A DNA stretch of 64,000 bases from Daphnia carinata (Eukaryota; Arthropoda; Branchiopoda; Diplostraca; Daphniidae): contig NC_081333.1 in the NCBI RefSeq assembly GCF_022539665.2, forward strand, positions 3,410,001-3,474,000. Direction: 5' to 3'. Under the pieces are notes generated by a model that was not told the origin of the DNA, made no database searches, and saw only the letters and a list, made by a program, of their open reading frames with translations. A program made the position numbers and the translations under genes. Of this stretch, positions 1-14,876 are shown in pieces (positions within the stretch are counted from its first letter, which is position 1; every line of letters starts with the position of its first letter).

Positions 1-59
1 ACATTAGAAAAATAAAAGGATTAAAACTTTAAAAAGACAAAAATTTGCTCATATAGTAC

Positions 60-289
60 GTGTAGCCAGCCATAATGACACACGGATCATCAGTCAATGG
101 CCAATCCTTCAAAAGATAGCAAAAAACTGGGCTAGCTGCAGCCAAGACTCCTTTATTGGCCCGTATTTTTCTTCCGTTACAATGCAGTGTCACATCAGCA
201 AACAATTCTTTCTGTAAACAATCATATAATCCTCTTTCAATACAGAGACCACGTCCTTTAGCTCGAATTAACACTCTTGTGCTTTTCAT
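60..289 (-). CDS. BTB/POZ-domain protein, first coding exon only (partial)
   Basis: The ATG at 289 opens a frame that reads on the minus strand towards the window edge. Residues about 30-70 look like the start of a BTB/POZ fold: FADVTLHCNGRKIRANKGVL followed by AAASPVFCYLLKDWPL. BTB domains mediate dimerisation and often recruit CUL3 or chromatin factors. The exon probably ends at 60, where a GT donor (59-58) follows codons for MAGYT; the open frame beyond it is intron. The rest of the gene lies left of position 1, so I cannot say whether zinc fingers, Kelch repeats or another partner domain follow. The ATG faces away from RNPC3, about 0.9 kb apart, so the two may share a promoter region. The N-terminal 25 residues are basic and unremarkable. 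Confidence 0.65.
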
Positions 290-1164
290 TTTGCAGATTT
301 ATCCTAAACAAAAAAAAAAGAAAAACTTGTTAATCTTAAACATTTAAACTAGCTGGTTCATCAAAGAAAATCTGATGATGCAGATAACAAAACTAAACTG
401 CTGAAGCAAAAAAAAAAAAAGTATAACATATAAATATGTATATCTATCTAATTCGTTATTCTGGGAGAAGACGTTTCTATCGAGAATGTTTTAAAATCTC
501 AAATCGGTACACGTTCACCGAGCATGTAGACATTGCCCTGGGAAGGTCGACTACCAACATTTTACATTTCTTAAAAAGCACCTTATTTATTTTTTTCTAA
601 ATGACGGAACACCCAATCCTTAAACGGAATAACCCACCTTAACGAAGGAAATATACAATCGATGTATTATGATTTGCAACGGATCTGCCACGTTTCAAAA
701 AATGATAAATTAGAAATGTCCAGGATCCCAGGTAAAGGATGTAGTGAACGTAATGAATTGAGGAAATAGATGTCAAAGGCGGCGAAATCTACAACTTGAT
801 TCTATTTAACGCCTTGTACGAATAAACAGGACCCTGAAAAAGATTCAATAAAAAGAACCCTAAACAGAAAGCTTCGTCAGCGCCACCAACTTCATTTTCT
901 ATGGTACTCTTATTGTTGCGTTTTGAATCTAAGAACTACGATATGATCTCCTCATCATTATTTCTATGGTTGCTCTGTTGATCTCAGTTTTTCAACAGTT
1001 CTTCGTTTTTAGGAAGCCATCAGGCAAATCTTTACCTTTTTAAAATGATTCAACCACATTCGATGGGGATTCGTTAAAGGCCGAAAATGTAACACCAGCT
1101 GATGTGAAAATTGGATGATTTGAACGTAATTGACGAAGTGCTAACTGGATTAAAAGAACCACTG
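290..1164. other. Intergenic stretch between divergent BTB gene and RNPC3
   Basis: No coding potential seen. It holds short A-runs (405-420) and presumably the 5' UTRs and promoters of the two divergent genes. An in-frame stop lies just upstream of the RNPC3 frame at 1105-1107. Confidence 0.5.
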
Positions 1165-2670
1165 ATGAAGTCGTGTGAAATAGAAATGGAGCCTGCATTG
1201 CCTGATACACTGATTGTGCGCCGTCTACCGGAATGTCTAACAGAGCGAGATTTGAACGGTCTGTTCCAATTTTTTGGTGCCCAAACAGTGAAAAAAGAAG
1301 AACCAAAAGGAAGACAGAGGAGTAGCACCATTATTGTCAAGTAATGGAAAAATATTCCTCATGTAATAAGAATGATCATCTAAAGTTTTCTATTTCCTAA
1401 CAATTTTAAGGTTCAGCTCACATGAAGATGCTTCATATGCATTAACTCGCTTGCACCAGCTACTAGTCTTGGGTAAAAGGATTGTTGCAGAATATGCAGA
1501 TTTCACAATCCTGCCAGACATACCACAGACTAATTCTCTACCAAAACAGCTTAAGGAGGAAAATTTTACAAAATACCCTCCTGCTAATGAACATGTAGTG
1601 AACAATATTGTGGCTGAATTGGCACGAAATGATGATTTCTATCAAAAAGTGCTGCAGCTTATGAAAAGTATGAACCTACCTCCCCCATTTATTCATACAT
1701 CAAACCAGCCTGTTACTATAGTGGAGCCATCAGATATTGAAGAAGTTGAAATGGAAGAGCTCTACAAAGAAGATACAGAAGAATCAGAATTGGAAACTGA
1801 TTTTACTATAACTGGTGACAAAGAAGTAATTCCTGAGATAAGTGTGAGGCGAAAAAAACGAAAACAATTGAAAAGAACAAACACACTTAAACTACTCACC
1901 AATCCAACAACTATTTCTACTAAAGTGAAGCCAGTATCCTCATCTGGTCAAACAGTCTCAGAAATATTTGAGCAGAACGCGTTAGCTTCGAACAAAAAAC
2001 TGGAATTCAAAATATCATCCGAAGTTCTTCAGGTTAACGATCAGCCATGCGATTCACAAAAAGATAATACAGGAAGTTTTGGAACATTTGCCCCGCTGCC
2101 TGCTAGCCCCAAAGAAAATGGGCAGCAAATACTGCTTTCGGAAAATCAGTCTGATGACGACAATTATGAATTCATTTCAAAAAGAAAACTTCAAATCAAC
2201 AGACTTCAAGAAGAAGGTTAAAACCATTCAAGCCTAGTAAATAAGCATAGTAATAGAATTATTTATTCACAGAAATGAAGCTACTTCCCGTTTTCAAGAA
2301 CTATTCGGCTGGAGTTCCTGGTTCACGGCTCTACGTGAAGAATTTAGCGAAAACCATTAAAGAATCCGATTTGAAGCACATCTTTGGTCGTTATGTCTTA
2401 TGGACTTCAGAAGAAGAACGCAACATGTAAGTTGCAAAGACAGGGCTTGAGGTGGCAATTCAGCAGTTGTTTATTTTTCTTTTATTTAGGTTCGATATTC
2501 GCCTTATGACTGAAGGTAGGATGAAAGGTCAGGCTTTTATCACCCTTCCAAATGTAGATCGAGCCAGAGAAGCCCTTAACGAGACGAATGGAGTTATGCT
2601 GCAAGGTAAGCCCCTTGTTGTTCATTTTGCTCGCTCAGCACAGACCAACATCTCCAGTGGTACCACTTGA
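1165..2670 (+). CDS. RNPC3: U11/U12 snRNP 65 kDa protein (RNPC3), minor spliceosome
   Basis: Four exons: 1165-1340, 1411-2216, 2273-2426, 2490-2670, giving 438 residues (human protein about 517). The N-terminal RRM starts near residue 12 (DTLIVRRLPECLT, then FGAQTVKKEE). A long acidic/lysine-rich linker fills exon 2. The C-terminal RRM carries the signature RLYVKNLAKTIKESDLKHIF, then FDIRLMTEGRMKGQAF and GKPLVVHFARSA, which match the U11/U12-65K family closely. In that family the C-terminal RRM binds the 3' hairpin of U12 snRNA and the N-terminal region contacts U11-59K, bridging the U11/U12 di-snRNP. The first in-frame ATG after an upstream stop is at 1165, and it places the RRM as in other animals. 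A potential donor inside exon 4 (CAAG/GTAAGC, about 2604) must be ignored, because the conserved frame reads through it. AATAAA-like signals follow at about 2703-2712. Confidence 0.92.
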
Positions 2671-2814
2671 TCATCAGCAATTCGGTCAATTTATTTTTTG
2701 AGCAAATAAAAATAAAAAATGAAAAAAAAAAAAAATTTAACAAGTCATATCCGTATCGAGTAAAATTGCTACGATAATCGGAAACATACATTTTCTTGGA
2801 CGATCTGCAATATG

Positions 2815-5245
2815 TTAGGAAACGACGACGTAATTGGCCTTACAATACACTACGCAGAAAAAAAGACGTAAATAAACTTTTTAAGAATAAGGTTAATCAA
2901 AAACCATACCTATGAAATCGGAAACAAGGTCACTGTCACTGTCACCACGCATGGTCCCAGTAATTTCTTCATTTTCAACCATTGGCAAGAACAGTTGGAC
3001 AAATTCAGATGTATAGGGTGGAGCAATAGATTCGAGTACCTTAAATCATAATCAAAGCTGTTTCAAAACATCACTTAAAACCAATGCCAACTATGTTACC
3101 TCCGTTACAAAGTACCGAATCAGTGAAATATCGGTGTCACCTCTCTGCCAGCATTGTTTGATGTACTTGACGATAGGTACGACATAACCACGCGTCAAAA
3201 GATTGACCATACGATCAAGCAACATTTTACGCATTTCAAGTTGAACAAGAATCTCCAACTCGTCCTGTCTCGACTCAAAGAGCCGAACCAACAGGTCAAG
3301 AATGTTTGGGTGGAGTAAAGGATTTACTGCAGCTACTTCATCCAGTAGAGCCAGATGAACAGGAGTATGTTCAGTGCTCAGTTTAAAGTAGGAAGGTTCA
3401 AGCACAGTTGCTTCAACCCAGCGAAATACGCCCATGGAGACAACAGGAAAGCGGATGTATTGATACAGAGTTCCGAGCTCAGCTATCAGTTCAGTCGAGC
3501 CTTTTGCTGTGGTACATACTTGATGAGCCTTCTCAAGAGCCTTATGCCGAAATACTTGTTAGCTATGCAGAAACTTTTTAAAATAAAACAACATACCTGC
3601 ATCGTGGCTTTTAGTTCATCCCGATTGGTGTTCTTCCTTTGGTTCTTTTTATACACCTCAGCCACGCTAGCAGCGTAAGCGAGAAGATAATTGTATTTCG
3701 ACTTATGCTCAGGATTTAGCTTGACTCCAGGCTTGAACAAGGAATCAAGAAGTAACTCTAAAACATTTCAACGGATAAAAAATAAAAATTATAAAAATAA
3801 AAAATGCACAATACTGTCATACCCATGAACTGTGGTAAACGAATCAATTCCACAGGTGGGGGATCAGTTGCCGAATACAGTTTATATAAATTGGTAATGT
3901 CAGCGGGATTTAAAGCATTGCGAGATAACATTGAGGATAAGGCTTGACTGGCGCGTGGGTGTGCAGCTGAACCGTTAAGACCCATAATTATGGCTGTGAC
4001 GTTATGACCCCTGCGATGTTATGAAGAAGAATACTTTTCACAAGAATGTTCCATTACTTTTTAGGAAGTCGATGCAGAAATTTCGAATACTGACGATTGA
4101 ATCGCGTGACGGGTAATTTCTTGGGATAGCCTCTTGATTGATGGACCTCCTTTAGGTTCTTGTGACAAAACATTTAGCAGTACTTCGCTGTACACGAAGG
4201 TATGTTGACCATGACAAATCATCCGCTGAGAACGTTCAGAGTAGTATTAAAAATGTTTAAAATACTACAATCGATAAATTATACTTACAGCGCATTCTTG
4301 AATGTGCTTTTGTCTATCATCGTCATTGCTCTCGGAGTACTGGCCAACTGACGTCTTTAGAATCCTAGAAAACACTTCGATTTGCTGCGCAGCAGTAGAT
4401 ATACTGGTAATTTCGCCTTGAAATCCCGCATCTGATATCAACTGCGAGGTTGAAATAATTTAATTATTTACAAGCCAGTACACAGACGGTAGTTCTGATT
4501 TTGTACCTTAATTGTAAAATTCAACATAAGGCAGTCAGGGTACTCCTCAGCCAATTTATAAACTAGTGACCTCCAGGTAGGATGCTCAATCATTTCAGTC
4601 AACCAAGCAGGGGTCTAAATAAATAATTTAATAAAATTATTAACAAGGGAAAAAAATGTAGATTTACTGCTGTTTTTGTTTATTACTTCTCCCTCCTCAG
4701 TGAAAATAGTATCTGCTTTCTTGGGGTCAAACATTTTTATGATCATTTCCTTCAGATGGTTTTCAACCATTGATTGTACATCATTGATTGTTGCCCCAGC
4801 TAAAATGAGCCATTCTGCCATCAGATTAGCCATCTGGGCAGAGGCTGAGTAATTCTGGGAGAGAAGTTCGATAACATGGGCTGGACTACCACCAACTGTG
4901 AAGTATCTGTAAAAAGAGCTAAATTGAATATTTTTTTCTATGATTAAGCTATGATGTATTATCACCTCTTCAATTGATTGAAAATGCCTGGCTCCATGAT
5001 GTAGTCTTGCGTCTTGAACGTTTGGAGACATTCCTCCAAAACTTCAGCAGGATTTTCCATATAGGTGTCTTCATTGTCAGACTATGTGGCAATAAGACAT
5101 TCACAAATGATTGAAGAAATTCAATGTCGTTCAATTTCAAGGGATTTAACGATAATGAGAAAGCGAAACTTACATCTCCCATCTCCGACGACCCTCTCAT
5201 TCCCGAACTCTCTCCCCATTCTTGATTATCATAGCCATCGTCCAT
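2815..5245 (-). CDS. NELFCD: Negative elongation factor C/D (NELF-C/D, TH1)
   Basis: Eleven exons on the minus strand: 5245-5174, 5081-4966, 4906-4687, 4614-4507, 4441-4289, 4225-4095, 4010-3823, 3757-3597, 3540-3100, 3039-2910, 2849-2815. They sum to 584 residues, close to human NELF-C/D. Diagnostic stretches are [65 protein letters not shown] and [14 protein letters not shown]. The protein is a nuclear subunit of the NELF complex (with NELF-A, -B and -E), which holds RNA polymerase II at promoter-proximal pauses. The start ATG at 5245 begins a short acidic N-terminus, as in homologues. The tiny last exon encodes a tail resembling the family's basic end. The gene is divergent from mRpL22, with 338 bp between start codons, so a shared promoter is likely. 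Introns are mostly 50-80 nt. Confidence 0.95.
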
Positions 5246-5583
5246 TTTCACGAAAAAATTTCAAGCAATCAGCAACTGTCTCATACAGCCCTTTAAGTCA
5301 AAAGCCCAAGAAAACTTGATGTGAAAAGGACGGGTTCAAATTATAACAACATCAGCGTCACGAGCACTGTTGTCATGATCACGAAGCTGAGCGTCTGCTA
5401 ATTTTGTACAAGCATTCTGCTACATAGCTAAACAGTTTGTAATATTTATGTATCTTGCACATGTCGAATATTTGACAAACCAGCCAAAGGTTTCAAGTTT
5501 GATATTGCTAGGTGAACAAAAAACATTTGTTCAAATTCAAGTTCTTTTATTCTTACCATATTCATAATACCAAGATTTTGACA

Positions 5584-6321
5584 ATGGAGTTCTTGCTGAG
5601 ACAATTCCAAACCAAGAATTTCCTTTCCATTTGCAAATGCCTTGAACCTGCATATAGTCATGCCACTTCTTGGACATCAAGCAATGGAATTTTGGGTAAA
5701 ACTTTGTTCCACACCTCAAACACAGTCACAATGCCATACACCCCACCAAACGGGCCCAGAAAATGGCCAATCTATAACAAAAAAATTTTCGCTCCACAGC
5801 TTCCTGGGGAGGAAAGAAGACCAGCTGTAAGTTTAAATTATTCTTATCCAGAAAATCACTTCATCAAATAATTTTTTTTGCAGTATGTCTGTCATATGAG
5901 AACAAACATCAAGTACAGCCCTTTTAAGATGTGGTATGTTGCATCAATGATACGAGGAATGTCTATTGATGAAGCCATCAAGCAGCTGACATTTGTAAAT
6001 AAGCAAGGAGCTGTCCATGTGAAAGAAGTCTTGCTGGAGGCCCAGAAGTTGGCTGTGGAGCAACACAATGTGGAGTTTAAAAGCAATTTATGGGTAGCAG
6101 AGTCATTTGCCACTAAGGGACTAGTGATGAAAGGTGTGCGGAGACATGCCAAAGGAAGAATTGGATTGGTGCATTACTTCCATACCCACTACTTTGTTCG
6201 ACTTGAAGAAGGTAGTCCACCTGAACATTTCTTCTTTAAGACTGCACCTAAGACAACAAAAACAATGCTGTCTGAATGGGTTGATGAAATGAGACAGAGG
6301 AGAATCCCTGGATCACTGTAA
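5584..6321 (+). CDS. mRpL22: Mitochondrial large-subunit ribosomal protein uL22m
   Basis: Two exons, 5584-5826 and 5884-6321 (intron with GTAAGT and TTTGCAG), give 226 residues. Exon 1 carries a mitochondrial leader-like N-terminus (basic and hydroxylated, few acids) and the family stretch PNGPRKWPIYNKKIF. Exon 2 holds the uL22 fold: KYSPFKMWYVASMIRGMSID, then EVLLEAQKLAVEQHNVE and KGVRRHAKGRIGLVHY. The last is the hooked loop that reaches the peptide exit tunnel in ribosomal L22 proteins. It acts in the mitochondrial 39S subunit. The length is near the human protein (206). The start at 5584 is the first ATG in frame. The gene is divergent from NELFCD. Confidence 0.93.
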
Positions 6322-7689
6322 TTCTTTGAGTGGTGGTTTTATAGTTCAATACATAAAGATATGCATACATTTTCCCAATGGATTATTATTATTACTATTC
6401 TTAATGTATTTCATTAGATATATGTGATGACAAGCTCAGTTTGCATAGTTGTTAATAGATGTCTTAATTATAGCTTCCATTAAAAGCTCATTAATAAATG
6501 CTAACAAAGACAACCATGTCACGAATTTTAGATGACTTCAAGTAAAAAAAAAACAAAAAAAAGATAATAATTTTTTTTTAAATAATAATAATAATGATGC
6601 ATGCATTGTTCAAATTGTACGCCGCGGCGCTTTTCGTTAACAATTACTCAAAAATACGACAGTATGGCAGCGGAAGTCGTGTTCCACTTTCGGCGTTAGT
6701 GAAAACTGATTATACTCGGCTTACCTTGTTTTGTGCGTACCAGAGTACATTTCCTCCTAACAGGTAAAATTTCGAATAAGCAAGTTACAAAAGAAATATT
6801 TTTGCATCAATCGCCGCCGGCCGTGAGAAATATACATTCGTATTTCTAACGCCACGTTGTGAAAAACGACAGTCCAGTAACAGCAACACCGTTATACGAC
6901 AGCAGGTAAAAATGAAAGATGAGTGCGAAAGTTACCTGCATAACTCCTTATAGCAAAATAATCACGTAAGATCGTCGTCATCTGTAATTCTCACAATTGT
7001 TTATGGTCATCGCAAATTTTAATTAAGATTTTCTAGAATTCATTTCATAATTAGATGGTTGATATATATAAAGTTTTTGTACATTCGAGTCATTTTTGTT
7101 ACTCGTTTTGCAACATAAGTCCCTCATACATAAATCAGGCCATGGGTGGAGGAGGGTCGGTGCGTCACAAAACGAATGGATGAGAGTCGCATTTTTTTTT
7201 GTCACCTTTTTGGTCACATCCCGATTATTGCCATCTGGTGAGTCGTGACAGTGTTGGCTTTTGTCAACTCGCATACGAATGATGCCCAACTGCATAACGA
7301 TAAGTGCTTCGACCAATTCAATCACAATTAATTGATCGAGACTAGAAATTTGTACGTCCAAGTGAAAAGTGAGGGCCATTGTTTTAACTCCTTCAAAATC
7401 TATTTATCTTTTTTTTTTTTTTTTTTATTACTATAAAATTTGATTTACATACCGGTGCGGACTCTTGTTTTACGACAGGATCAACTTCCGTGTGCTGGAT
7501 TGTCACGAGAGGAGCAAGGAAGTTGCGGAAAAATAGCGCAAGTTTGAACGTGCACAGCCTATAATAACATATACAATATACAAGACCGCACTGTCCGTGC
7601 TGTTTCCCGGTTACCAGAGCAACCCGTAGCTATTTACTCAAGTCGTGCCGAAAGGTTTGCCTTGTTCCTTGGTCTTCTATTCCGCTCGA
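6322..7689. other. Intergenic stretch, mRpL22 3' end to Naam start
   Basis: No coding potential is evident. The first 250 bases look like 3' UTR with AT-rich runs and an AATAAA (about 6491). The region around 6600-7000 has higher GC, with consensus-like donors (GTAAAA after CAG at 6905), and may hold non-coding 5' exons of Naam. I could not confirm any. Confidence 0.4.
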
Positions 7690-10600
7690 ATGGCCGAACA
7701 GTGCAGCAGCAGCAGCAGTGACCTGATCGCCGCCGCCTCAGACGAAGGACAGTTGGTTGAATTGCTGGATCAAGAACAACATCCAGCCGTGGTCGACATC
7801 AAAGACAGTTTTCTTTCAAACATGGAAGCCTGTTTCAAAGCATTCGACAAAGACAAGTAAGCTAATTCTCATTGGATCCAGACATTATGCACGATTGTTC
7901 AGTATCGACCGATGACTGCCACAAATTTCGTTGGTTCTAAGCTAAGCTGCATACAATTTTATTCCTGGCCATTCAGACATTCAACTGCATCATCCTAAGC
8001 ACAATGTCATTGCAATCGCTTGTACCAAAACATCCCCTTGTTGACTCCTCCCGCTATTTTTAGCTAGCTGGCAGTTGCTAACGTAATATCTTAAGGCTGG
8101 TGAACTGGGTAGGTGCTCATTTGAGACCTGTGACCTTTAGCACGGTGTGAGTACAGGCATCAACTAGAGCAAACACGTTGCAAGTTTGAAGTGACAGGGA
8201 CCTTGTACGCTACAGCGTGTGCTTAAATTAGCTCACTCCGCATTTTTATGTCACTATATCCACTTTGTTACGGATTCCATAATCCATGTTTGCTAACGTA
8301 CAAGAATGGTAGGCGGCATAATACGGTGACGAAAACGGGCTATAAAGTAACCTCCCACAAACCCTTAAAAAAAAGTGCTGTCTGTAAATTAATGTCACGG
8401 TCACACGAGGCAGTCGTTGCAGTCGCGCCTCCTGAAAAATTTGACTAGTCCAAAGTTTCCTATGAACAGATCGATGTTGCGAATTTTTGATTTAAAATAA
8501 TATTAATAATAATAAATAAACTTAAGAATTTGCATCAAATGATATTTAGACAAGACCCGGTCTCTAGTTTTATTTCCGTGAGAACCAAACGGAAAAGAAA
8601 ACTGAATCCGGATAGTTTTCTTTGTGCAGCATTATCCAATCACGCAATCCTTCCATATGTATACCTACGACGCTAGCTCATCGAGGGACGTGCACAACTA
8701 GAATCCCGCGTTTATGTGTGGGCTCTCTCCCCCCCCCCCCCCCTTCCCGACTACTTCCTCTTGGATTTTCTTTGTGTCAGTGACTTGGTTGATGGTCACG
8801 AAACGATGACGTACACAATATTATCGATCCCACACTTCACACGTACAATGCTATTCCCATGCCTTGCGTTTTTATATCTAAAGTGCAAATATGCAAGATA
8901 TACATACGTTCAAATTACAAGCCGTGAATTGGCTTTTTACACCAGCCGGGCTAGTTTCGGGTCGGGTCGTGTGAAGGTCGATCCAAGCTAGCACTGACGT
9001 CACTAGTTTGAAAGTATTCCCTTTATCCAGTCTGTCATTCAATGCGTTTGTTGTTGCAGTGACGGTTTGATGACGCTGTCCGACTTTGCTGCCTTGTGTC
9101 GTACTCTCTTCCGTAATGAACAAGGAAAAGCTTATGCCATAGAGGATAGTCGATTGCAAGAAATGTTTGACGTCTTCGATCGAAACCAAGTACAAAAGAA
9201 AACAGAAAATGAAAATCGTGGCTAATTTTAATCACAAATTAATATTACCTTTTACAGGATGGATATGTGGATTTCCAAGAGTTTTCCTTCTGCTGGAAGC
9301 AATGGATTAAACCCGTAAGTCTATTTTGTTTTAAATCTTCAGTTCGATGCGCATTATTGAAACAGTCAGAGTTCCCACGTCTAGAACCTAAGTTTACAAA
9401 GAGAAATTGCAATCAAAAATTTAAAACTTAAAAAAAAACAAAACATGTAGTAACAAGTAATAGGTAAACTTCTAGAACTATAATTCCAATGTTATTATCA
9501 AAACGCAAACACTTAATCGATCATAGATAAGGGCCTGTTGGGGAACGTTCTAGACAACACGTCGTAGTAAATTGATCGATGAAACGGCCGAGCTTTTGTT
9601 GTGTTAGTGCAGCAGCACGAGGAAAGGGTCGTAAAAAAAATGACCTCGTGTATGTTTTAGATATTTTGAGACACGGGTAGTAAGCAAGAAAAAGAGGGCT
9701 ACTGTAGGGAGCGAGAAAACCTATCCGAAAAAAGAAACGCAACATTCACTGCATCGCGTGTCTTTTCAATTGGCCCGGCATGTTTATGCGATGTTGGAAA
9801 ACACGCGTACTACCACGACTGCCTGTCAGCCGTGGAACTCGGAACACACACACACACACACACATATATATATCTATATATAGAAGTACACTATATTATA
9901 AATAAATATAAAGGGCTACTCAATCACAAGTCGAAGTTAGCAACATTAAACAACAAGAAAACTTTTACTTTCTACATTCACGTTTGCAGCCCCGTGCACA
10001 CATTTCAGCAATATTGTGACCCGCTGACACGCGATTCAATCACTCATTCCGCCCACTGCCTCCCATTTCGGCCTTTCCATCTTACGCGCAATTTCGAAAA
10101 TTGTGATTGAAGAACCCCTTTATTTTTATTAAGTATAGGCAAAGACCAACCCTAAAAACTATTGGATGTAGCAAGATATCCTAACAGGCAATTTCTGAAA
10201 TCGATACTTCAAATAAATAGCTTCTTTTGTGTTGATTGGTGAATTTCTAGATTGTCCGCCCTATTAGCGCTTTGATCATAGTCGACGTTCAAAACGATTT
10301 CATTACTGGATCACTCTCCATATCTAACTGCCCCGCACAGCAGGTAAAACCGAAAACAAAACACGCACAAAAATAAAGCAATGCTTAACAATATAAATAT
10401 TATTACTTAAACAAAATAAATGCAGAACGGTCAAGACGTACTGAAACCCACCAATAAAATGCTGGAAACCGTACCATTTGAAGTGGTCTTCTACTCCCTT
10501 GATTGGCATCCCGAAAACCACGTTTCCTTCATCGAGAACGTCGGTAAACGTAAACTACATCCATCTAGCCAAGTACGTCAGCGCATTATAATTAGGTTGA

Positions 10601-11540
10601 GCTTGATTTTAAAAATGGAAAATTCGCATCCATCACACAAAATCGGTTGATACGACTAGTCAGGATTAGACTTGAATTTATTTTGTCCATTCATATCATT
10701 ACTAGCTGTTATTTATGTGCATGTTACCCACAGAAAAAGGCAGAGGAAGCCGTGCTATACGACACGGTAATATTTGAAGGACCTCCCTTGAACGAGCAAA
10801 AACTATGGCCGAAGCACTGCGTCCAAAATTCTTGGGGAGCAGAGCTCCACTCAGCCGTCAAGGTTTTCTTTATTTCACGCAATTTTAATCTAGAAAATGG
10901 GAGTATCAACTAAACTATCAAATCGTTTATAGGTAATGGACAACGGGATCTTTGTCCATAAAGGAGTTCATCCGGATATCGATTCGTATTCCGCTTTTTG
11001 GGATAACAACAAGATGTCCAAAACTCCATTGGCATCTCTATTGCAAAAAAAGAAAATTACTGACCTGTACGTTTGTGGATTAGCCTATGATGTTTGTGTC
11101 GGTAAGTAAAATATGGCGTTCGAATCAAGCAGACTGCGATGGTGAGACGAAAGCATCCAATGAATTGGTTATTTTTCAAGGAGCGACGGCCAACCATTCG
11201 TTGGAACATGGCTATCGAACGATTTTGGTGGATGATGCCAGTCGAGGCATATCGCTGGACGATATCCATCACACTCGTGATAGTCTAGCTGAGAAGAATG
11301 CCGTTGTCGTCCATTCTTCACAGGTCACTATGAAGAAAGAATCCGAAAATAAGCAAATTAAATTAAACATTTAATCTGTCATTTACCCAGGTGAAGGATA
11401 TGGTAGAGGGTCGTGATAGGAGGCCTGAGCTTGGGTACTTTCAAGCTATGCGTCTACGTCAGTTGCCACAAAATGGTGGAATTCGAGATCCCAGCCCTGA
11501 TGACGCCTCACCTCGCGATTCGGTCATCTTTCTAACTTAG
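7690..11540 (+). CDS. Naam: Nicotinamidase with N-terminal EF-hands
   Basis: Nine exons: 7690-7856, 9060-9189, 9258-9314, 10251-10343, 10426-10572, 10734-10862, 10933-11101, 11181-11323, 11391-11540; 394 residues. Residues about 40-110 form a pair of EF-hands. The first loop, DKDNDGLMTLSD, is assembled exactly across the exon 1/2 junction; the second, DRNQDGYVDFQE, spans exons 2/3. Both carry canonical calcium ligands. The C-terminal two thirds is an isochorismatase-fold nicotinamidase. It has catalytic Asp in VDVQNDF, a metal site in SLDWHPENHVSF, Lys in VHKGVHPD and nucleophile Cys in CGLAYDVCVGATA. The enzyme hydrolyses nicotinamide to nicotinate for NAD+ salvage; insect Naam has the same architecture, and vertebrates lack the enzyme. 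Introns 1 (1.2 kb) and 3 (0.9 kb) are unusually long for this window and contain simple repeats. The start is the first ATG of the EF-hand frame. Confidence 0.94.
8729..8743. repeat. Poly-C tract
   Basis: Uninterrupted run of about 15 C in Naam intron 1, next to a CT-rich stretch. Confidence 0.9.
9844..9882. repeat. (CA)n/(TA)n microsatellite
   Basis: Roughly ten CA units followed by TA units in Naam intron 3. Confidence 0.9.
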
Positions 11541-12963
11541 CCAGCCATTGCTTTACTGCTAAATTTTCTGATGATTTATCACAAATAAGTAAAAGATCTT
11601 CTTATTCATCTGTCAGATGAACCCTAAAAAGATTTTAATCATTATCTCAGCAAGCAATTCGATAGGATCTGCTTCAAAATAGTATCAGTTAACACCAGCA
11701 ATGTAATCTGCCACCTCAGATTTCATACCTCTATTGTTGATGAGGTCCCACACCTCATGTTTCACTTTCATTTCAAATTAAAATCTTCGTTGCAACTGGT
11801 AGATAATTTTCAGGCACTGTATGAAAGCATCATTTAATCCTTAATAGTCCGTCCTGTAAAATGTGAAAAAGTGATATTATTCATCCCCATTCATTGATTA
11901 GTTTTAAATGTAGGTTAAGATGCAATGTATTTTTTTTCATACCATGATGGGTCAGTTTACAGCTTGCCATCATTCCAATATGAACTATTGAGAACTTAAT
12001 AACACTAATCGCCAAGCCATGGCCAAGCTGTCCAGCCGTATGTTTACTAATGAATCAAATCCACTGAATTCAGGTTATGATATCTTTCGCACGTGGTTTG
12101 GGTGTTGCATAATACAAGTTTACTTATAACTACTACGTAAGCAGTTCAGTATGGTATGACATCAGTCTTGGGTACACGACCTTGGGCGCTCGATCTCCAC
12201 ATCTCCAATTTTGGTAGGTGCCATGGTCAATGAACTGCAGGAGACTAGTTGTCAGACTTTCTCTCATGTTACTACGCTAGATAATAACCACGTGGTTCTC
12301 GCATGCCATCCCTTGTGTGCATATTACGGAGTCGACTCTTCGTTTTTTTAAAAATTAGGTTTTTACGAGAAATGCATTACGAATTCAGACTATATGGCAA
12401 ATTAAATTTTAGATAATTATTACCTTTAAGAACTGTTTAAAATTAAAGATAGGAATTCAAAGATCTTACATTGAAAGCTTGCAGCAGTCTAGCAGCTCTA
12501 GCCCCCAACTGGATGCGACACTAAGGAGGTTGGACATACAAACCATTTTTGTTTACCTGTAAAAAAAAAGTGCTAAGCTTATCACGTACAATGTATAATT
12601 AGAAAATCAGTATATTCACATTGACTAAATACACGTATCTGAAGCCGCAAATCTTTCATAAAGCTAGATCATAATTTGAGAATCGACACCGGTCATATCA
12701 ACAGCCTGCAGCCTCCTCAAGACTGTAGACATTTTAACATATTAGAGCCACTACTGATTGGTAAGCAGGCGAGTGGACTCTCAATGCCAGGACGTGCGGA
12801 CACGAATCGGTATTTAATCAATACAATTGAATAATTTAGAAATTATACGTCGTTAGTTCCTCCTTTATTTCTTTGTTTTTTAAGAGCCCGGTTTCTGCTG
12901 AGAAATAAGCTCACCACCAAGTTTTCTCCCAACTTTTCTGTCGGTAAATATCTCGGCAGAAAG
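11541..12963. other. Intergenic stretch between Naam and Prps
   Basis: 1.4 kb without recognisable coding sequence on either strand. The first part is likely Naam 3' UTR, and the last few hundred bases likely hold the Prps promoter and 5' UTR. Nothing else seen. Confidence 0.5.

Positions 12964-14876
<1,913 letters not shown>

Noticed and set aside
2604-2670. Strong-looking donor (CAAG/GTAAGC) in the last RNPC3 exon
   Set aside because: The frame through it encodes the conserved GKPLVVHFARSA of the C-terminal RRM and stops normally, so the donor is not used in the main product.
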